From: Dryas octopetala
Taxonomy: Eukaryota; Streptophyta; Magnoliopsida; Rosales; Rosaceae
Reading direction: 5' to 3'
NCBI GenBank assembly: GCA_963921425.1
Contig: OY992840.1
Span: forward strand, 7,876,501-7,940,500
Length of the DNA stretch: 64,000 nt
A program made the translations under genes and the position numbers. Below the pieces are notes generated by a model. That model was not told the origin of the DNA, did not search any database, and was given only the letters and a program-made list of their open reading frames with translations. This document shows positions 50,721 to 63,319 of the stretch, piece after piece; within the stretch, counting starts at the first letter, position 1; each line of letters starts with the position of its first letter.

Positions 50721-51813
50721 TCACTCACATTAGTCATTGCGCGTTTGGGTTGGTCTCCACATAGCCTTGACTTTTGGACGCTGTCTTTAATAATTTTCTC
50801 GGTAATCAGTCGATGAATCAAAGTATTATCGAATGGAGAAAGCTGAACACAACATACTTCCAAATTACAATTAACACCCTAATCCTAAAGTATGAATTGG
50901 GGTGTGTTGTTAAGTAAGTCTTTGTTGTATAGCGAGTACCCCTCGCAATTAATGAGTCTCATCCCGTGTGCTTTTCTTCTGTGTGTGATGTGAATGAAAC
51001 AGATGAGGTATGCGTTGCATTTTGCATATAAATCTGCTAACGCTACGTCTGTGACTCCGTACGCAATTACGCATAGCTGTTCACATTTAACAGTTAAGAC
51101 TGCTGCCGCATGCGTGATGTCATTGTAAATTTGTAATAGTCAGGCTGTTCTTGTCTTCTTGACATCTTGTTACGTAGTGTTGAAAACTTAAATAATAAAC
51201 AATTGCTTGGCTTCATTTCCTTATAAACAATGCACTGTACACAAGGTCCTTCAACAGTTGTGCTGAGGCATATTTCATCTTCAATATAATAAAGTATGAC
51301 TTATAAGATCTACTTTATATTGTAATTTGATGATTAAAGTGGTTTATTTTCTAAGTTTCTATACAAAAATCATTCTTGTAAAAAATTAAGTAAAATGAAA
51401 ACATTAAGACATTTAATTGTGATAAAATAAATAGACGAATATATAGATTCTATTAACACTCGAAATGATAGCCCTTTAATCAAATGGTTAAACAATTTTT
51501 CATTTATCTCATTTTTTGTAAAGATAATCCGTATATATAGATTTAAAAAATAGACAACTTAAATTATTAAATTACAATAGGTTCCACAAGTCATACTTTA
51601 TCATGTTTAAAATGAGACGTATCTCAACGGAAAGAACCTCATATCATATATCATTTTTATCTTTTTCAATTTAAACAAATAAAACATATATGACGTAAAA
51701 AAACAAAAAAGCCGTATTTGTGAAACATAGGATGGAGCCCAGTATTATTCTTAAGCAATTTAGTTAGACCATAACATGTACGGATGTACATGTTCTTTTT
51801 TTGGTAGAACATG
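50719..51813. other. Intergenic region upstream of RLCK, with MITE copy 6
   Basis: No gene is seen. The stretch 50740-51240 is unremarkable; 51287-51604 is a MITE copy. Confidence 0.5.
51287..51604. mobile_element. Foldback MITE, copy 6
   Basis: The ends ATAATAAAGTATGACTT and (inverse of right end) ATGATAAAGTATGACTT match well. The interior has family words, though more diverged (ATTCTTGTAAAAAATTAAG; AAAAAATAGACAAC). Confidence 0.65.
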
Positions 51814-52058
51814 TACCTAAATTTCATGGAGCTTATAATATAAAAAAAAAAAAAAAGGTCTCTCCCCTCTGTGAGAGTTTTTCGCTCCTAACACTCTGTT
51901 AGGGTTTTCTCCATCCCTAACCCCTGTTAGGGCCTTCGACAGTGACGGCGAGCACTGGCTTCTCTCTGAAACATTGCTTGGCCTCCACGACATACATATA
52001 GCAGTAATCAACAGTTGGCTCCACTGCCCCTTTCATTCGAAACAGCGACTGGCGCGAG

Positions 52059-53606
52059 ATGGAAGAGGTGCAGACTAGTTTTGCCAAAACCTTGATACTC
52101 ACGGAAGATGAAATTGATGAAGCACCTGTGGGAGGGACGGAAGCAGCGATGAACACTGAAACCCTCCGCTTGAGCGTGGTGGCGCAAGTACTTACTCTGA
52201 AACCTTTCAACAGGAAAGCTTTTAAGAACACGATGATCAAATTGTGGGATACACTCGGTGTGGTACATGCAAAGGACTTGGGCGAAAATCTATTCCTTTT
52301 CACTTTTGCTTTTGCCCAAGACAAGAAGATGGTCTTTCAACAAGGCCCTTGGACCTTCGATAGGGCTCTGGTGCTACTCGAAGAGCCAGACGGCACGATG
52401 GCCCCGTCGGCGATGACGCTAAAGTGGGCTGATTTCTGGATCCAATTGTACAACATCCCACTTCTTTACATGACAGAAGCAACGGGAAGGATTCTTGGGG
52501 ATGCGATTGGAAAGTGTTTGGAAGTGGGTGATGGTATAGAGGCCGATTTTGTGGGAAGATTTCTGAGGGTCAGGGTTCGAATGGATGTGACGCGACCCCT
52601 ACCAAGAATCAAGAAGATCAGATTGGAAGGTGGAGGCGCCCATATTGTCGAACTGCGCTATGAACGACTCCCCACCTTTTGTTTCGATTGTGGTAGACTA
52701 GGACATGTTTTCAGCCGATGCCCTATATCTACCGCAGCTCAAAAGAAGGACCCTGACAAACAGTGGGGAAAATGGCTGAGAACCAAAGTGGAGCTAGGGA
52801 AAACTAAGGTTTCAGAAGATGGGCAAACCGAGGAAGAAGATGAGAACGCTGCAGGGGAGAATAATCTGGCGGAATCTAATGTGCCAATTTTGGCTGATCA
52901 TGGTGGGCGCAAGAAGGCCGAGAGAGAGCGCCCCCCCCCATTGCATTCAACGACCCCCTCTAGCACTAATGCTGGAAAAACTGCTGAGCAACAAAGGGAA
53001 GATAATGGGACAACGTTACAATATGCAGAAACTTTAGTCAGGGAGGATACAGACCGACATGATCACAATGGGGTGAGTTCCAAGGGTATCCCAGTTACAA
53101 AAGCAGGCGCGGAAATGCTTAATTCCCTTGGAAAGGAACATGCCGAAACTAAGACGACCAAATCCCACCCGCAGACGCCCATATTGACGAGTGCTGACCC
53201 AACACCTCTTGCTGAGGTGCAGGGGAAAGGAAAGGAGGCTGTTATACCGGAGTCGGAGGATATTCTTATATGCACTCTTCAACAACCAAAAATCTCTAAG
53301 GTGGTCTACGGGGGAAGTCGAGGGAAGGACGGCCCAAAACAAAACAGTATTGCACAGGCTGAGGGATCTGCTTTAAAAGCTCCAGAGGGGAACCAACTTA
53401 AAACAAGGGCTTGGAAAAGGCAAGCACGAACAAAGGAGGGTGTTACCTCCATCCCTCTGAATATAGCGGCTGTGACGGAAAGGAAGAGGAAAATAGATAA
53501 AGAGATGGAAGATACAGAAAGGAAGTCGAAGAAGAGCAAGAACCCGAACGATAATGATACGAGCCACGTGGTGGGACCGGACGCTCCGGCCCACCACGAG
53601 CAATGA
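52059..53606 (+). CDS. LINE ORF1 protein (DUF4283 and CCHC zinc knuckle), 515 aa
   Basis: An intact frame from ATG 52059 to TGA 53606. Residues about 40-200 match the DUF4283 domain of plant LINE ORF1 (LWDTLGVVHAKDLGENLFLF; VFQQGPWTFDRALVLL; WIQLYNIPLLYMTEATG). A CX2CX4HX4C knuckle follows (FCFDCGRLGHVFSRCP; Cys208, Cys211, His216, Cys221). The tail (230-515) is long, charged and probably disordered, with basic Lys/Arg groups near the end. It should bind the LINE RNA and form the RNP. It is in good condition, unlike ORF2. Confidence 0.9.
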   Translation: MEEVQTSFAKTLILTEDEIDEAPVGGTEAAMNTETLRLSVVAQVLTLKPFNRKAFKNTMIKLWDTLGVVHAKDLGENLFLFTFAFAQDKKMVFQQGPWTFDRALVLLEEPDGTMAPSAMTLKWADFWIQLYNIPLLYMTEATGRILGDAIGKCLEVGDGIEADFVGRFLRVRVRMDVTRPLPRIKKIRLEGGGAHIVELRYERLPTFCFDCGRLGHVFSRCPISTAAQKKDPDKQWGKWLRTKVELGKTKVSEDGQTEEEDENAAGENNLAESNVPILADHGGRKKAERERPPPLHSTTPSSTNAGKTAEQQREDNGTTLQYAETLVREDTDRHDHNGVSSKGIPVTKAGAEMLNSLGKEHAETKTTKSHPQTPILTSADPTPLAEVQGKGKEAVIPESEDILICTLQQPKISKVVYGGSRGKDGPKQNSIAQAEGSALKAPEGNQLKTRAWKRQARTKEGVTSIPLNIAAVTERKRKIDKEMEDTERKSKKSKNPNDNDTSHVVGPDAPAHHEQ

Positions 53607-56600
53607 GAATCCTCAGTTGGAATGTTCGGGGTCTCCGGCAACCTCGAACATTCGACTCTCTCAGGTTTGTGCTGAGAGATAAACGTCCGGACGTCATTTT
53701 CTTAATGGAGACGAAAATGACGGACAAACAAATGGAAAAACTTCCAGGGCGACTTGGTCTAAAGGGTGGGATTCGGGTGGAACGTCAGGGCTTAGGCGGT
53801 GGTTTAATAATGCTCTGGAAGTCTGGTTGGAATCTAAAACTACTGAGCTCTTCTACAGGTCATATTGATATGCAAGTTGAGTCACCTAATGATTATAATC
53901 TGCGCCTTACAGGTTTTTATGGCCACCCATCCACGGCGGAGAGACGTCACTCATGGGAATTGCTTCGACGTTTGAATGGAATCGGTTATGGAGCGTGGCT
54001 GGTCATCGGTGATTTTAATGAGATTGTAAATGCTGCTGAGAAGGAAGGTGGGCGAGACAAGGCGGAGTACCTAATGAGAGATTTCAGAATGGCACTTATG
54101 GATTGCTCTTTGGAGGAAGTCCCATTCCGGGGCACTCCTTTCACTTGGGAATGCTCCCGAAATGGGGCGATCTTTGTTCGAGAACGGCTGGATCGATGCG
54201 TAGTAAATCATGTTCTTCGGGCACAATACCCACACATCCTCACGCATCATTTGGAGGTCCCTGGCTCCGATCATATACCGATCCTTACAGAGATTCTCAC
54301 ACAGGAAGCCAATAGATGTAGCAGCAGACGAAGCCGAAGATTCTATTTTGAAAAAATGTGGTGCAGGGAAGCTAGCTGTGAGCAACTTATAACAGATACC
54401 TGGAAGGGGGCGGTGAGTAATGGGGAACAAACTCCGGCTGGCGTGCAACTCTGCGCACAAAAACTACAGGCCTGGAGTCGGGATTTTTACAGTGCCCGGA
54501 GGCGTGAAATAAAGCACCTACAAGATGAGCTTGGTAGTGCTAAGATGGGTCCCCAGAATGCTACAACTTTCGCTTACCAAAAAGACATTGAGCAAAAGCT
54601 ACAAAATCTGCTTGCATCAGAAGAGGACTACTGGAGACAACGATCAAAAATTACCTGGCTTAGGGAGATAAAAATACAGAATTTTTTCATGAACAGGCCA
54701 AGGAAAGGGGGAGGCGGAATTTCATAAAAGGTCTTTTTAATGAGAATAATGAATGGATTGAACAGGAAGAGAGGGTCGGCTCAATGTTCTGTGATTATTT
54801 TAATTCCCTCTTCTCTATTACTGGTGGAAGAGATTTACAACGGATTTTGGACACTGTTGATCCGCGAGTCACTCCAGCTATGAACGCCCGGTTAATGATG
54901 CCTTTCACAAGAACGGATATAGAAGAGGCTTTGGCGCAAATGTACCCCACGAAGTCACCTGGGTATGATGGGATGCCTGCACTCTTTTACCAACGTTTTT
55001 GGCCGGTGGTGGGAGATGATATTTGTAATTTTTGCCTGAATATTCTTAATGGTACTGCCAGTGTTAGAAGGGTCAATCACACTCTTATTGCTCTTATTCC
55101 AAAGATTGAACAGCCACACTATGTAACCGATTTTCGGCCCATAAGTCTGTGCACCACCCTATACAAGCTAGTCGCTAAATCCCTTGCAAATCGACTGAAA
55201 CATGTTCTACCACAGGTGATCTCAGACAAGCAAAGTGCTTTTGTTCCAGGCAGACATATCATGGACAATGTGATTGTTGCTTTTGAAACCACCCACACTA
55301 TTAAGCACACTTCGGAGCCGGAGCCTCCAAAAATGGCTATAAAATTGGATATGGAAAAAGCATATGACCGGGTAGAATGGAATTTTCTTGAGGCAATGAT
55401 GCTCCGGCTGGGTTTCCACACGAGTTGGGTGAACAAAGTAATGGATTGTGTTACTACTGCATCCTTCTCTATATTATGGAAGGGGGCGCCTCTAGGATAC
55501 ATTGCCCCTAAACGGGGCCTCAGACAAGGATGCCCGCTATCACCATATTTGTTTCTCTTTTGCGGGGAAGGCCTCACCAGCCTCCTACGCGAGGCCGAGA
55601 GCAGTGGGGAGATCACCGGCGTTCGTGCAGCTCCTCTAGCTCCTCCTGTGTCGCATCTCTTTTACGCGGACGACTGTATTATTTTTCTTCATGCGACACC
55701 CAAGGCCAGCTGGGCGGTCTCTCAAATTCTAAGAATTTATGAAGAAGTCTCGGGCCAAAAGGTTAATTTGCGAAAATCTGCAATTTGTTATAGCCCTGGA
55801 ACAGACCACCTTATCAAAGTTATAACTTCCCAAGTGCTCGGCATCAAGATCACGGACTGTCATGAGAAATACCTGGGACTTCCAACAGTGGTTGGACGAA
55901 AAAAGAAAAAATTGTTCCAACCTATTAAAGACCGAATCTGGAGGAAGCTACAGGGATGGAAAGAAAAATTCCTATCCAAGGCCGGGAAAGAGATTATGGT
56001 GAAGTCAGTAGTTCAAGCAATGCCCACTTATTATATGAGCTTATTCCGCATGCCTCATGGGACCCGAAAGGAGATTACCTCTCTTATATCGCGTTTCTGG
56101 TGGGGAAAAAGACATATGAAACAAGGTATTTATTGGCTCAAGTGGGAAGCGATCTGCAAGCCCAAGAGAGAGGGCGGGTTAGGCTTTCGTGATCTGGAGT
56201 GCTTCAATAGGGCCTTGATAGCCAAGCAGGGATGGAGGCTAGTTCAGAATCCAACTTCACTTATGAGTCAGGTGCTAAAAGGGAGATACTACCCGACTGG
56301 ATCCTTCATGGAGGCGACTATTGGTACACGCCCCTCTCTAATATGGAGGTCTCTCATCTGGGCTAGACACTTGTTGGAGAGAGGTCTTCGGTGGAGAATT
56401 GGTGATGGTATGTCTGTCAATATTTTTGAAGATAAATGGCTACCACAACCCACAACCTTCCAGATTCAATCATTCCCTTCCCTCCCTACTGATATGCGGG
56501 TCTCTCAACTTATCACCCCTGCACGGCGCTGGAACTCTGCTCATTTACAATCATTTTCGATTAGAGGAAGCCGATATGATCACTAGCATCCCTCTAAGTA

Positions 56601-57709
56601 TCTCAGCGCGACCTGATCATATTATCTGGCACTACACAAAGAACGGGATATACAGTGTTAAAAGTGGATACTGGCTGGCGCTCTCTATGAGGTATGAGGG
56701 ACAAAGTAGCGACACAGGGGCTAGGATGGATCATGTAAACATCTGGAAAGACATTTGGGCTTTAAAAGTGCCTGGAAAAATTCAACATTTACTCTGGCGC
56801 AGTAGCCACGAGATTATTCCATGCAACTATGCTCTCTATAGACGCACACTAATTCCGACCCCCAGATGTATGCGCTGCGGAGAGACCATCGAGACTGCAT
56901 TACATGCTATATGGAGTTGTCCGATGGCTCAAAGACTTTGGCAACTCTCAGCTCTCGGCAATTTAATTGATCTGAACTTTGAGGGGCGTTTCGACGTATT
57001 TCTTCGGCATGCTATGTTGGTGTTGACTGATAATGAGAAGAACCTCTTTGCATTCTTATGCTGGGCCTCATGGAATGCACGGAATGAATGCGTGATTAAT
57101 GGAATTAATGAAGATGCTGTGGGGCAGTATGATCGGATTCAGAAATTCATGGAGGACTACACAGTGGCAAACAATAAAGAGGTCCCTTTCCCTCATGCTG
57201 CACCGCCTCCAATTCGATGGGAAAAGCCAACGGAGGGTTGGTTCAAAATAAATACTGACGGAGGGTTGAAGCCAAAGACCAGAGGACGTGGACTGGGTGC
57301 TGTCATTAGAGATAGTGCAGGGCACCTTGTGATTGCCGCCACCAAATCTATTTTCGGTGGCTACTCGGCGGAGGAGACAGAGATAATGGCTGGGATTTTC
57401 GGGCTACAGTTGGCTCAAGATCTGCAGCTCACTCGGGTCATATTGGAGATGGATTCCGCACAGGTGGTACAAAGAGTTAATCGGCAAATCCCCTCAATGG
57501 CAGCTGATGGGGTAATCATCGAGGATCTCAAGGCTCTATTGGCGAATTTTGATCACTCCCTATGTCAATTCCGTAGGCGTGATTCTAATACAGTCGCTCA
57601 TTTATTAGCTCGTTTTGCTTTGTCTAACCTAGGCTGTTCCTTTTGGTTGGATGCGAACTCGGGACCTTCTTGGCTCGAGCCTGCTTTGTATGAGGATTCC
57701 TCTCATTAA
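53603..57709 (+). pseudogene. LINE ORF2 (endonuclease, reverse transcriptase, RNase H) with two frameshifts
   Basis: It starts with the ATG overlapping the ORF1 stop (MRILSWNVRG). Endonuclease motifs are complete: SWNVRG, METKM, GDFNE, SDHIP. The first frame change is at about 54665, where the expected WLREGDKN motif appears short of bases. The second frame (to 56586) holds reverse transcriptase: KSPGYDGMPALFY, FRPISLC, DKQSAFVPGRHIMDN, KLDMEKAYDRVEW, RQGCPLSPYLF and the FYADD active site, then the FWWGK/GGLGFRDL region. A second frame change lies at about 56550-56570. The third frame runs to 57709 with the zf-RVT region (IWKDIWALKVPGKIQHLLWR) and RNase H (NTDGG, EMDSAQVV, RRDSNTVAHLLARFAL). 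Plant L1 elements of this clade carry RNase H at this place. Confidence 0.92.
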
Positions 57710-57760
57710 TAAAATACAAAGCAATTTCTTCAAAAAAAAAAAAAAATACCTAAATTTCAT

Positions 57761-58138
57761 GATAAGCTGATCTTGATGAACATGTGCTGTTTTTCAAATT
57801 GATTATTCTTCCACTCGGACTTGACAAAATCGGTCTCATAGAAATGTTTTTATTTCTTTCACGTGAGGATAAGTGAGAAAATTAGTTGTGGAAGTTCAAT
57901 CGTAATTTGAGAGCTGATTCTTAAATGCTAAATACATTAATTATTGCTGAAACTGCAAGCATTTGTTTTAATATGTTAAAAGAGAGGGTGTGGAACTGCC
58001 TGTGGCATCGAATAAATTGATGGATAGAAGATGTTTTTCGAAGCTGAACATAATGTACTTCCAATTATGGCCGATTGGCAAATCATTCCCACTTTATTCT
58101 ATGAGTCTACATGTGAAAATAAATTACAAAAAAGTTTT
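57761..58138. other. Intergenic, no feature seen
   Basis: Short AT-rich stretch between the LINE and the next foldback element. Confidence 0.5.
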
Positions 58139-58145
58139 AAAAACT

Positions 58146-59063
58146 AGGCTCAATTATAAAATGCGTTAAAATTTCCATCCAAAAAATTGGTAAGTGCCAC
58201 GTAGATAATGCTGACGTAGCATTTGTTGTTGACATGTCATACTGATAGGGGTATTTTCGAGTAAAGGTGAATATTATCTTATTCAATAAAAAAATTTAAG
58301 GAATGTGACTACATTGAGTTTTGAATTGCTGACCACCAAGTTAAAACCCAAGCATTCATCCACCTGAACTAACTACACTTCTTATTTATTTAGTGACATA
58401 TAATATATTTATAAAGTTTCACTTACTTTATTCTAACAAATATAAATAATTTTCTACCTAACTCTTGTCAATTTATAAATGATTGGCCAAATATGAGTAT
58501 AGATGATTGGCAAAAAAAAAAAAAAAGATATACTATAGATGAAACAAAATATAAAAAAAAATAAGGATGTAGAAACTGTGAGATCATTGGGAGAAAGATG
58601 GCGGCTGAGAAAGCGTGAAACTAAAAAGCTAGTGAGTAGTGACTAGGGTTAGGTACAAAAATACTTATATTTGCTGGAGTAAAATAGATAAAACCTTATA
58701 AATATATTATATATCACTAAATGAACAAGAAGTGAAGTTAGTTCAGGTGGAGGAGTGCTTGAGCTTCAACTTGGTGGTCAAAAGTTCAAAACTCAATGTA
58801 GCCACACTCTTTAATTTTTTTATTGAATAAGATAATGTCCACCTTTACCCAAAAATACCCCTACCAGTATGTCATGTCAATAACATTATGCCACGTCAGC
58901 ATTGTCCATGTGGCACTTAACAATTTTTTGGATGAAAATTTTAACATAAGTGCTAATTTGTAGGCCGGTTTTTGATAGTTGGTGGATGTATTTGAAATAT
59001 TATAGTTAATAGACCAATTTGAAATACTCCCTATAGTTGATGAGTATATTTGTAATTGAGCCT
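58146..59063. mobile_element. Large foldback element (918 bp) with 7-bp target duplication
   Basis: AAAAACT flanks both ends (58139-58145 and 59064-59070). The ends AGGCTCAATTATAAA and TTTGTAATTGAGCCT are inverted. Arms of about 300 bp pair closely: CCATCCAAAAAATTGGTAAG with the inverse of the right arm's CTTAACAATTTTTTGGATG, and the words AAAGGTGAATATTATCTTAT, CTACATTGAGTTTTGAA and CCACCTGAACTAACT recur in inverse. The right arm has about 90 bp (about 58965-59050) that the left arm lacks. The loop (about 58440-58690) has no coding frame. Superfamily not assigned. Confidence 0.8.
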
Positions 59064-59070
59064 AAAAACT

Positions 59071-59889
59071 ATCGTGATTGTAGAAAAATTTTCTTTTTTT
59101 CTCTTTTCTTTACTAGAGGCCAACTTATGCAATATATAACATCTACTTTTATTTATAAACCCAAAGCCAGTATCATATGATCAGGTCTTACCCTCAAATC
59201 AAACATACTTTAGTTGTCTTCTAATCCCTAGGTTTGAGTAATGGAAAAAACATCCCTAGTTTTGAGAGCAGCACTAGTGTGAACCTTAAATAAAAGTTTA
59301 AAGTACTCATTTTTCTACTATTAATTTAAGCCTTTGTTTTTCACATTAGATGATTTTATAGATTATTAATTAGAACTGATGTTCCTTGTTTTTTATACTA
59401 TTTTTATAAAACTTAATTAATTATGAAGCAAATCACTTGCCTAGCTCACTTGATCGAAGAGGTTTTTTTCTTTTGAAAAAGGTCTCACTTCAAGAGGTTG
59501 AGTGGCAAGTTTGAAATAAAAAATTGGCATGCGTGAGCAACATATATATTTCTTAATGCCTACCTTTGACATTTTCAAAAGTTTTACTTTTTTTTTTAGT
59601 GGGAAGATAGTCATACATACTCACATTCTTTTGCAATGTGAACTATTAAATTGCAATCCAATTATTAAATTTTAAAAACTAATTACTTATATATAAAGTA
59701 TGTTCTAATTTCTTTGGGGCTCGTCCCTTGTCTTAGCCTTGGACTTCATTGTAGTCCTTATGCTTTTTGAGCTGCTTCAATGAATTTATTTTCGAAAAAG
59801 GAAAGAATATATGAATGCACAAGGATGACAACATGTATAATAGTTACTCCATTGTAAAACTGAAAGATATATAATAACAAAAATATCAT
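59071..59889. other. Intergenic, no feature seen
   Basis: AT-rich DNA without recognised genes or elements. Confidence 0.4.
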
Positions 59890-60150
59890 ATTGGTGTATT
59901 GGGGCAAAAGGTTTCAAAGGCAAGAGGAGAATTTAATTTGGAGCGTGATGGTCACATGCTGGATGAGGTAAAAGGAGTTTAGTCCTTCTTTTCTGATTTT
60001 AGTTGTTGTTTTATTCTCTATAATTGTGTTGGGGCTGCTCATTATTTAGCTCAATATGCTCTTAATTGTTCTAATGTTGTTAATTAATTTGTTCATTCTC
60101 AATTTCTTTCTGATTATGTGTCTTCTTGATTAGCTCAATAATATGTGCTT
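59890..60150 (+). pseudogene. Decayed LINE RNase H tail
   Basis: Plus-strand text such as GAAHYLAQYALNCSNVVN resembles the end of plant LINE RNase H (pattern R.N..AH.LA..A); the complete LINE here has NTVAHLLARFALSN. Stops and short reach make it an old remnant. Confidence 0.55.
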
Positions 60151-61469
60151 TGATAAAAATAAAAAATCCATAATATCATCCAAAAACAAAAAGAAAAATA
60201 AGTCATCTCTATAATACAATATACCACATAGATGTAGATTGACAATTTGACGTTGCTTGACCTAGCGGGTTTGCTATTAATTAAAAATGGCCTTACTTTA
60301 AAATAATAAAAAAAAATAAGTCATTAGTTTGACAGCCATTTGACTAACTACAATTTTCTTTTATTCCTCAAGTGACATGTCCTTTGGGTGGATTAAATGG
60401 GTTTGTTTTTTTAGCAACCTCTTCATATGGCTAATTTTCTTCCACAGTTTTCTATATATTTGTCAACTGCTATCCTGATGGGAAAATTAAAGGGTTTTTT
60501 TTGGTCGGGATCATCTATTTGTTTTTGCATGATATATATATATATATCTTGATTTTATGTTATAAATCTAAGAACATATAAGTTAAAAAGAGAAAATTGA
60601 TTTAGTAATAATTTCTTAACGAGTTTGTGTAGAGTTATATTTATGAATTAATAACCCTTACTCAAGTTTGTAATACAAGATTAAGAGTTAAACAAATAAA
60701 AGCAAATATAATAGAGAGTATCCAAATATTTCTTTAGGGTCTACGCAATCTAACTCTCACATTACATCAACTTAATGATCACTTTGTGAAGTTCGAAAGT
60801 GAGATTTTCAAAATGCTTCAATACAACTTTAAGGAGATATATTGCTTAATTAATATACCCGATATAGAAAAAACTGAAAATTGTTGACTGGATGGTAGAG
60901 TTTTATGACTTTTATCTATAATTCATGAGGCATTTGATTCTGTGAGATGCCAATTTCAACCCCAGTTATGTAATTAAGTAGCACATGGGTTGGTCAAATT
61001 TGTTTTATTTTGCTTGCAGTTCATATTAATGGAGGAAAAACTAATTTGGGTTTCTGCTGTTCTAGCTAGAATTTGATGCAACTGGTTTTTCAAGTAATGA
61101 AAGTATATTTTCATAGAAATGTTGCACAGCTATTTATTCCAATACGAAACAATTGTATTTGATCAAAAATTTCTAACAAATGTTGCTCCCAAATGGTCTG
61201 TGTTAGACTTCTTAAATGTGTGAGAAAGCAAGACGTCAGATTCTTCCTGCATGAGCATGACCAAATACTGATAGTACCACGGAAGACAAATATTGCAAGG
61301 TTTGATTACATGATGAGAATTGAGAAGCAATTCCCACATTTGTTTCTACCTACATATATGGACAAACTATTTGACAACCCAATTTTTTTTCAAATGTAGT
61401 AGTCCTATGAATAGGCAGTCAAATGCAAAGTTTAATTATTGTATGTCATCTTTATATGTGATATTTCTC
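60151..61469. other. Intergenic, no supported gene
   Basis: AT-rich. A frame at 61193-61399 (about 68 codons) has no family I recognise and no splice or promoter support, so I do not call it a gene. Confidence 0.4.
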
Positions 61470-61880
61470 AAAACGCTCTAGAGGTAACCAGATAATAAGA
61501 TAATACGATATTAACCATTATTTTGAGTTCACTACACAATATAATTTTATGATTCGAACCGTTTATTTTTTAGGTTCCCATTCAAATATCATCCTTGCAA
61601 AAAATCAACAAAATCGGAAATCATTTAGGTAACTATTAGTAAGCTAATTGTGCTCATGTAAATGGACGAACACAAATTTTTTAATAAAACATGAAATGAT
61701 TGTAATGATAATCGAATGACTAAATAATTTCTAATTTGGTTGATTTTTTACAAGGTTAATCTTTGAATGGAGACCTAACATATGAATGGTTTGGATCATG
61801 AGATTACATTTTATAGTGGGCTTAAAAGGATGGTTAACATTATATTATCTTACTAACTAGTTAGCTCTAGAGCATTTTTT
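61470..61880. mobile_element. Foldback MITE, copy 7
   Basis: The ends contain CGCTCTAGAGGTAACCAG and (inverse of the right end) TGCTCTAGAGCTAACTAG, followed by ATAAGATAATA and AGTAAGATAATA. The interior has GAACCGTTTATTTTTTAGG and ACAAGGTTAATCTTTGAATG. Its ends are closest to copy 4. Confidence 0.7.
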
Positions 61881-62889
61881 TTTTCTAACAATATATATTT
61901 GGGATTTGCTTTTATATGGTAGGATTTCCATATAAGAATGTTGTGAGAGAGAGAGAGATCACATGTGACGGTTGAATGTGGAAAAATGAAGATACGATAT
62001 TGGGGTCTTTCTAATATTGTGGAGAGATACCACTGGATCAACAGTTCGTAGAACAGTATTATTTGTAAGTTGAAAGTTTTGCTACCTTCCTTGTTAGAAA
62101 TTGCACACAATACAAATATTGCATGGTACAAGCAGCATGCAATACTTCCTCTGGCATTGACACTTCCCCACAATGAAGCATATCTTGAGTTCACACAAAC
62201 CAATAACTTAATTGACAGTAAAAAAAAGGCATTTGTTTGACCAAATTAGCCATGCAAGTACAACTTGGGTTTAGGAATTAAGGCTGTAAGTTACTCATAA
62301 CAAAAAGGAAATTAATGGTTGTAAAACCAACTAAACCTTTGAGTTGGTTATGGTTAGGGTTCACTTGTCAAATTTCTTTTTGCTAACAAATTCACATGAC
62401 AAAGTTTGATCAAGTTCGAGTTGGTTATGGTTTGAACCTTCATACTCCAACTTGACTCACTAGAAACTTGTTGAATTTGAACTGGCTTGTTACCTTAACA
62501 AACACTTATTCGACCCAATTAATTTTGACACATATTAAAGTCAATCCTTTGTTGTTTTTAGCCTAATTTAGGTTTCTAGAAAAATAAAAAAAAAATCCTA
62601 TTTCTTGTTATATTTTTTTATATTTCACAAAATGAAATAAATGCTTCCTATTAAGTGGAATTTTTGAAATGACAAATAAAATATGTATCATGATATACAC
62701 ATATAATGAAAATTGTATATATTTATTAAAATATGCAGGAAATCACATTAATTTAGCTAAATCTATCAAAGCTCAAATCTGACCCAAATCAATTAATAGA
62801 GTTAGTTTCAAGCCCTTTCCATTAAGGTTGAGTCGGGTCAAAGTACCTGTTAATCTGATCCATGACCACCGGGGCTTGGAGCCAACAAA
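61881..62889. other. Intergenic, no supported gene
   Basis: Contains an interrupted palindrome (ATTGCATG...CATGCAAT, about 62116-62143). A minus-strand frame at 61853-62203 has no recognisable family. Confidence 0.4.
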
Positions 62890-63319
62890 GGGGGCGGCTA
62901 TTCCGACCACCCTCTTCTACTTAGTTGACCACCCTAAATTGTATTTAGTAAAAGACATATATACCCTATACCAAAATGACCATAAAGGACATCTAATATT
63001 TGGTTTTCTCCCAACACCCCCTACCATCTTCACCCACCAGCTGAGAGGAGCACCATCATCTTCACCACCATCTTCAACCTTCCACCACCACCATCTTCAA
63101 CCTTCATCTTCCACCTTCCACCACCACCATCATCAACCTTCCACCCTAGATATAGATTGTTGTTTTAAACAATCCCACCCACGTGCTCCACCCACAATCC
63201 CACCCGCTGGCTCCACCCACTCCACTCTCTTCTACCACCACCACCATCTTCAACCAACCCTAGACATAGATTGTTTTTGTAAACAAATGCATTGTATCCA
63301 AATCACCTACTTTTGACAA

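Larger units (their letters stand above)
51829..57745 (+). mobile_element. Complete L1-type LINE with 15-bp target duplication
   Basis: TACCTAAATTTCATG occurs just before the element (51814-51828) and just after its poly(A) (57746-57760). ORF1 (52059-53606) and ORF2 (53603-57709) overlap by four bases, typical for plant L1 elements. The 3' end has AATAAA and a 14-base A tail (57732-57745). A short A-rich leader (51829-51856) sits between the left duplication and the recognisable 5' UTR (from about 51857), an oddity listed under findings. ORF2 has two frame changes, so the copy is probably inactive. Confidence 0.92.

Noticed and set aside
61193-61399. 68-codon frame starting MVCVRLLKCVRK
   Set aside because: Looks protein-like but I recognise no family and see no gene context.
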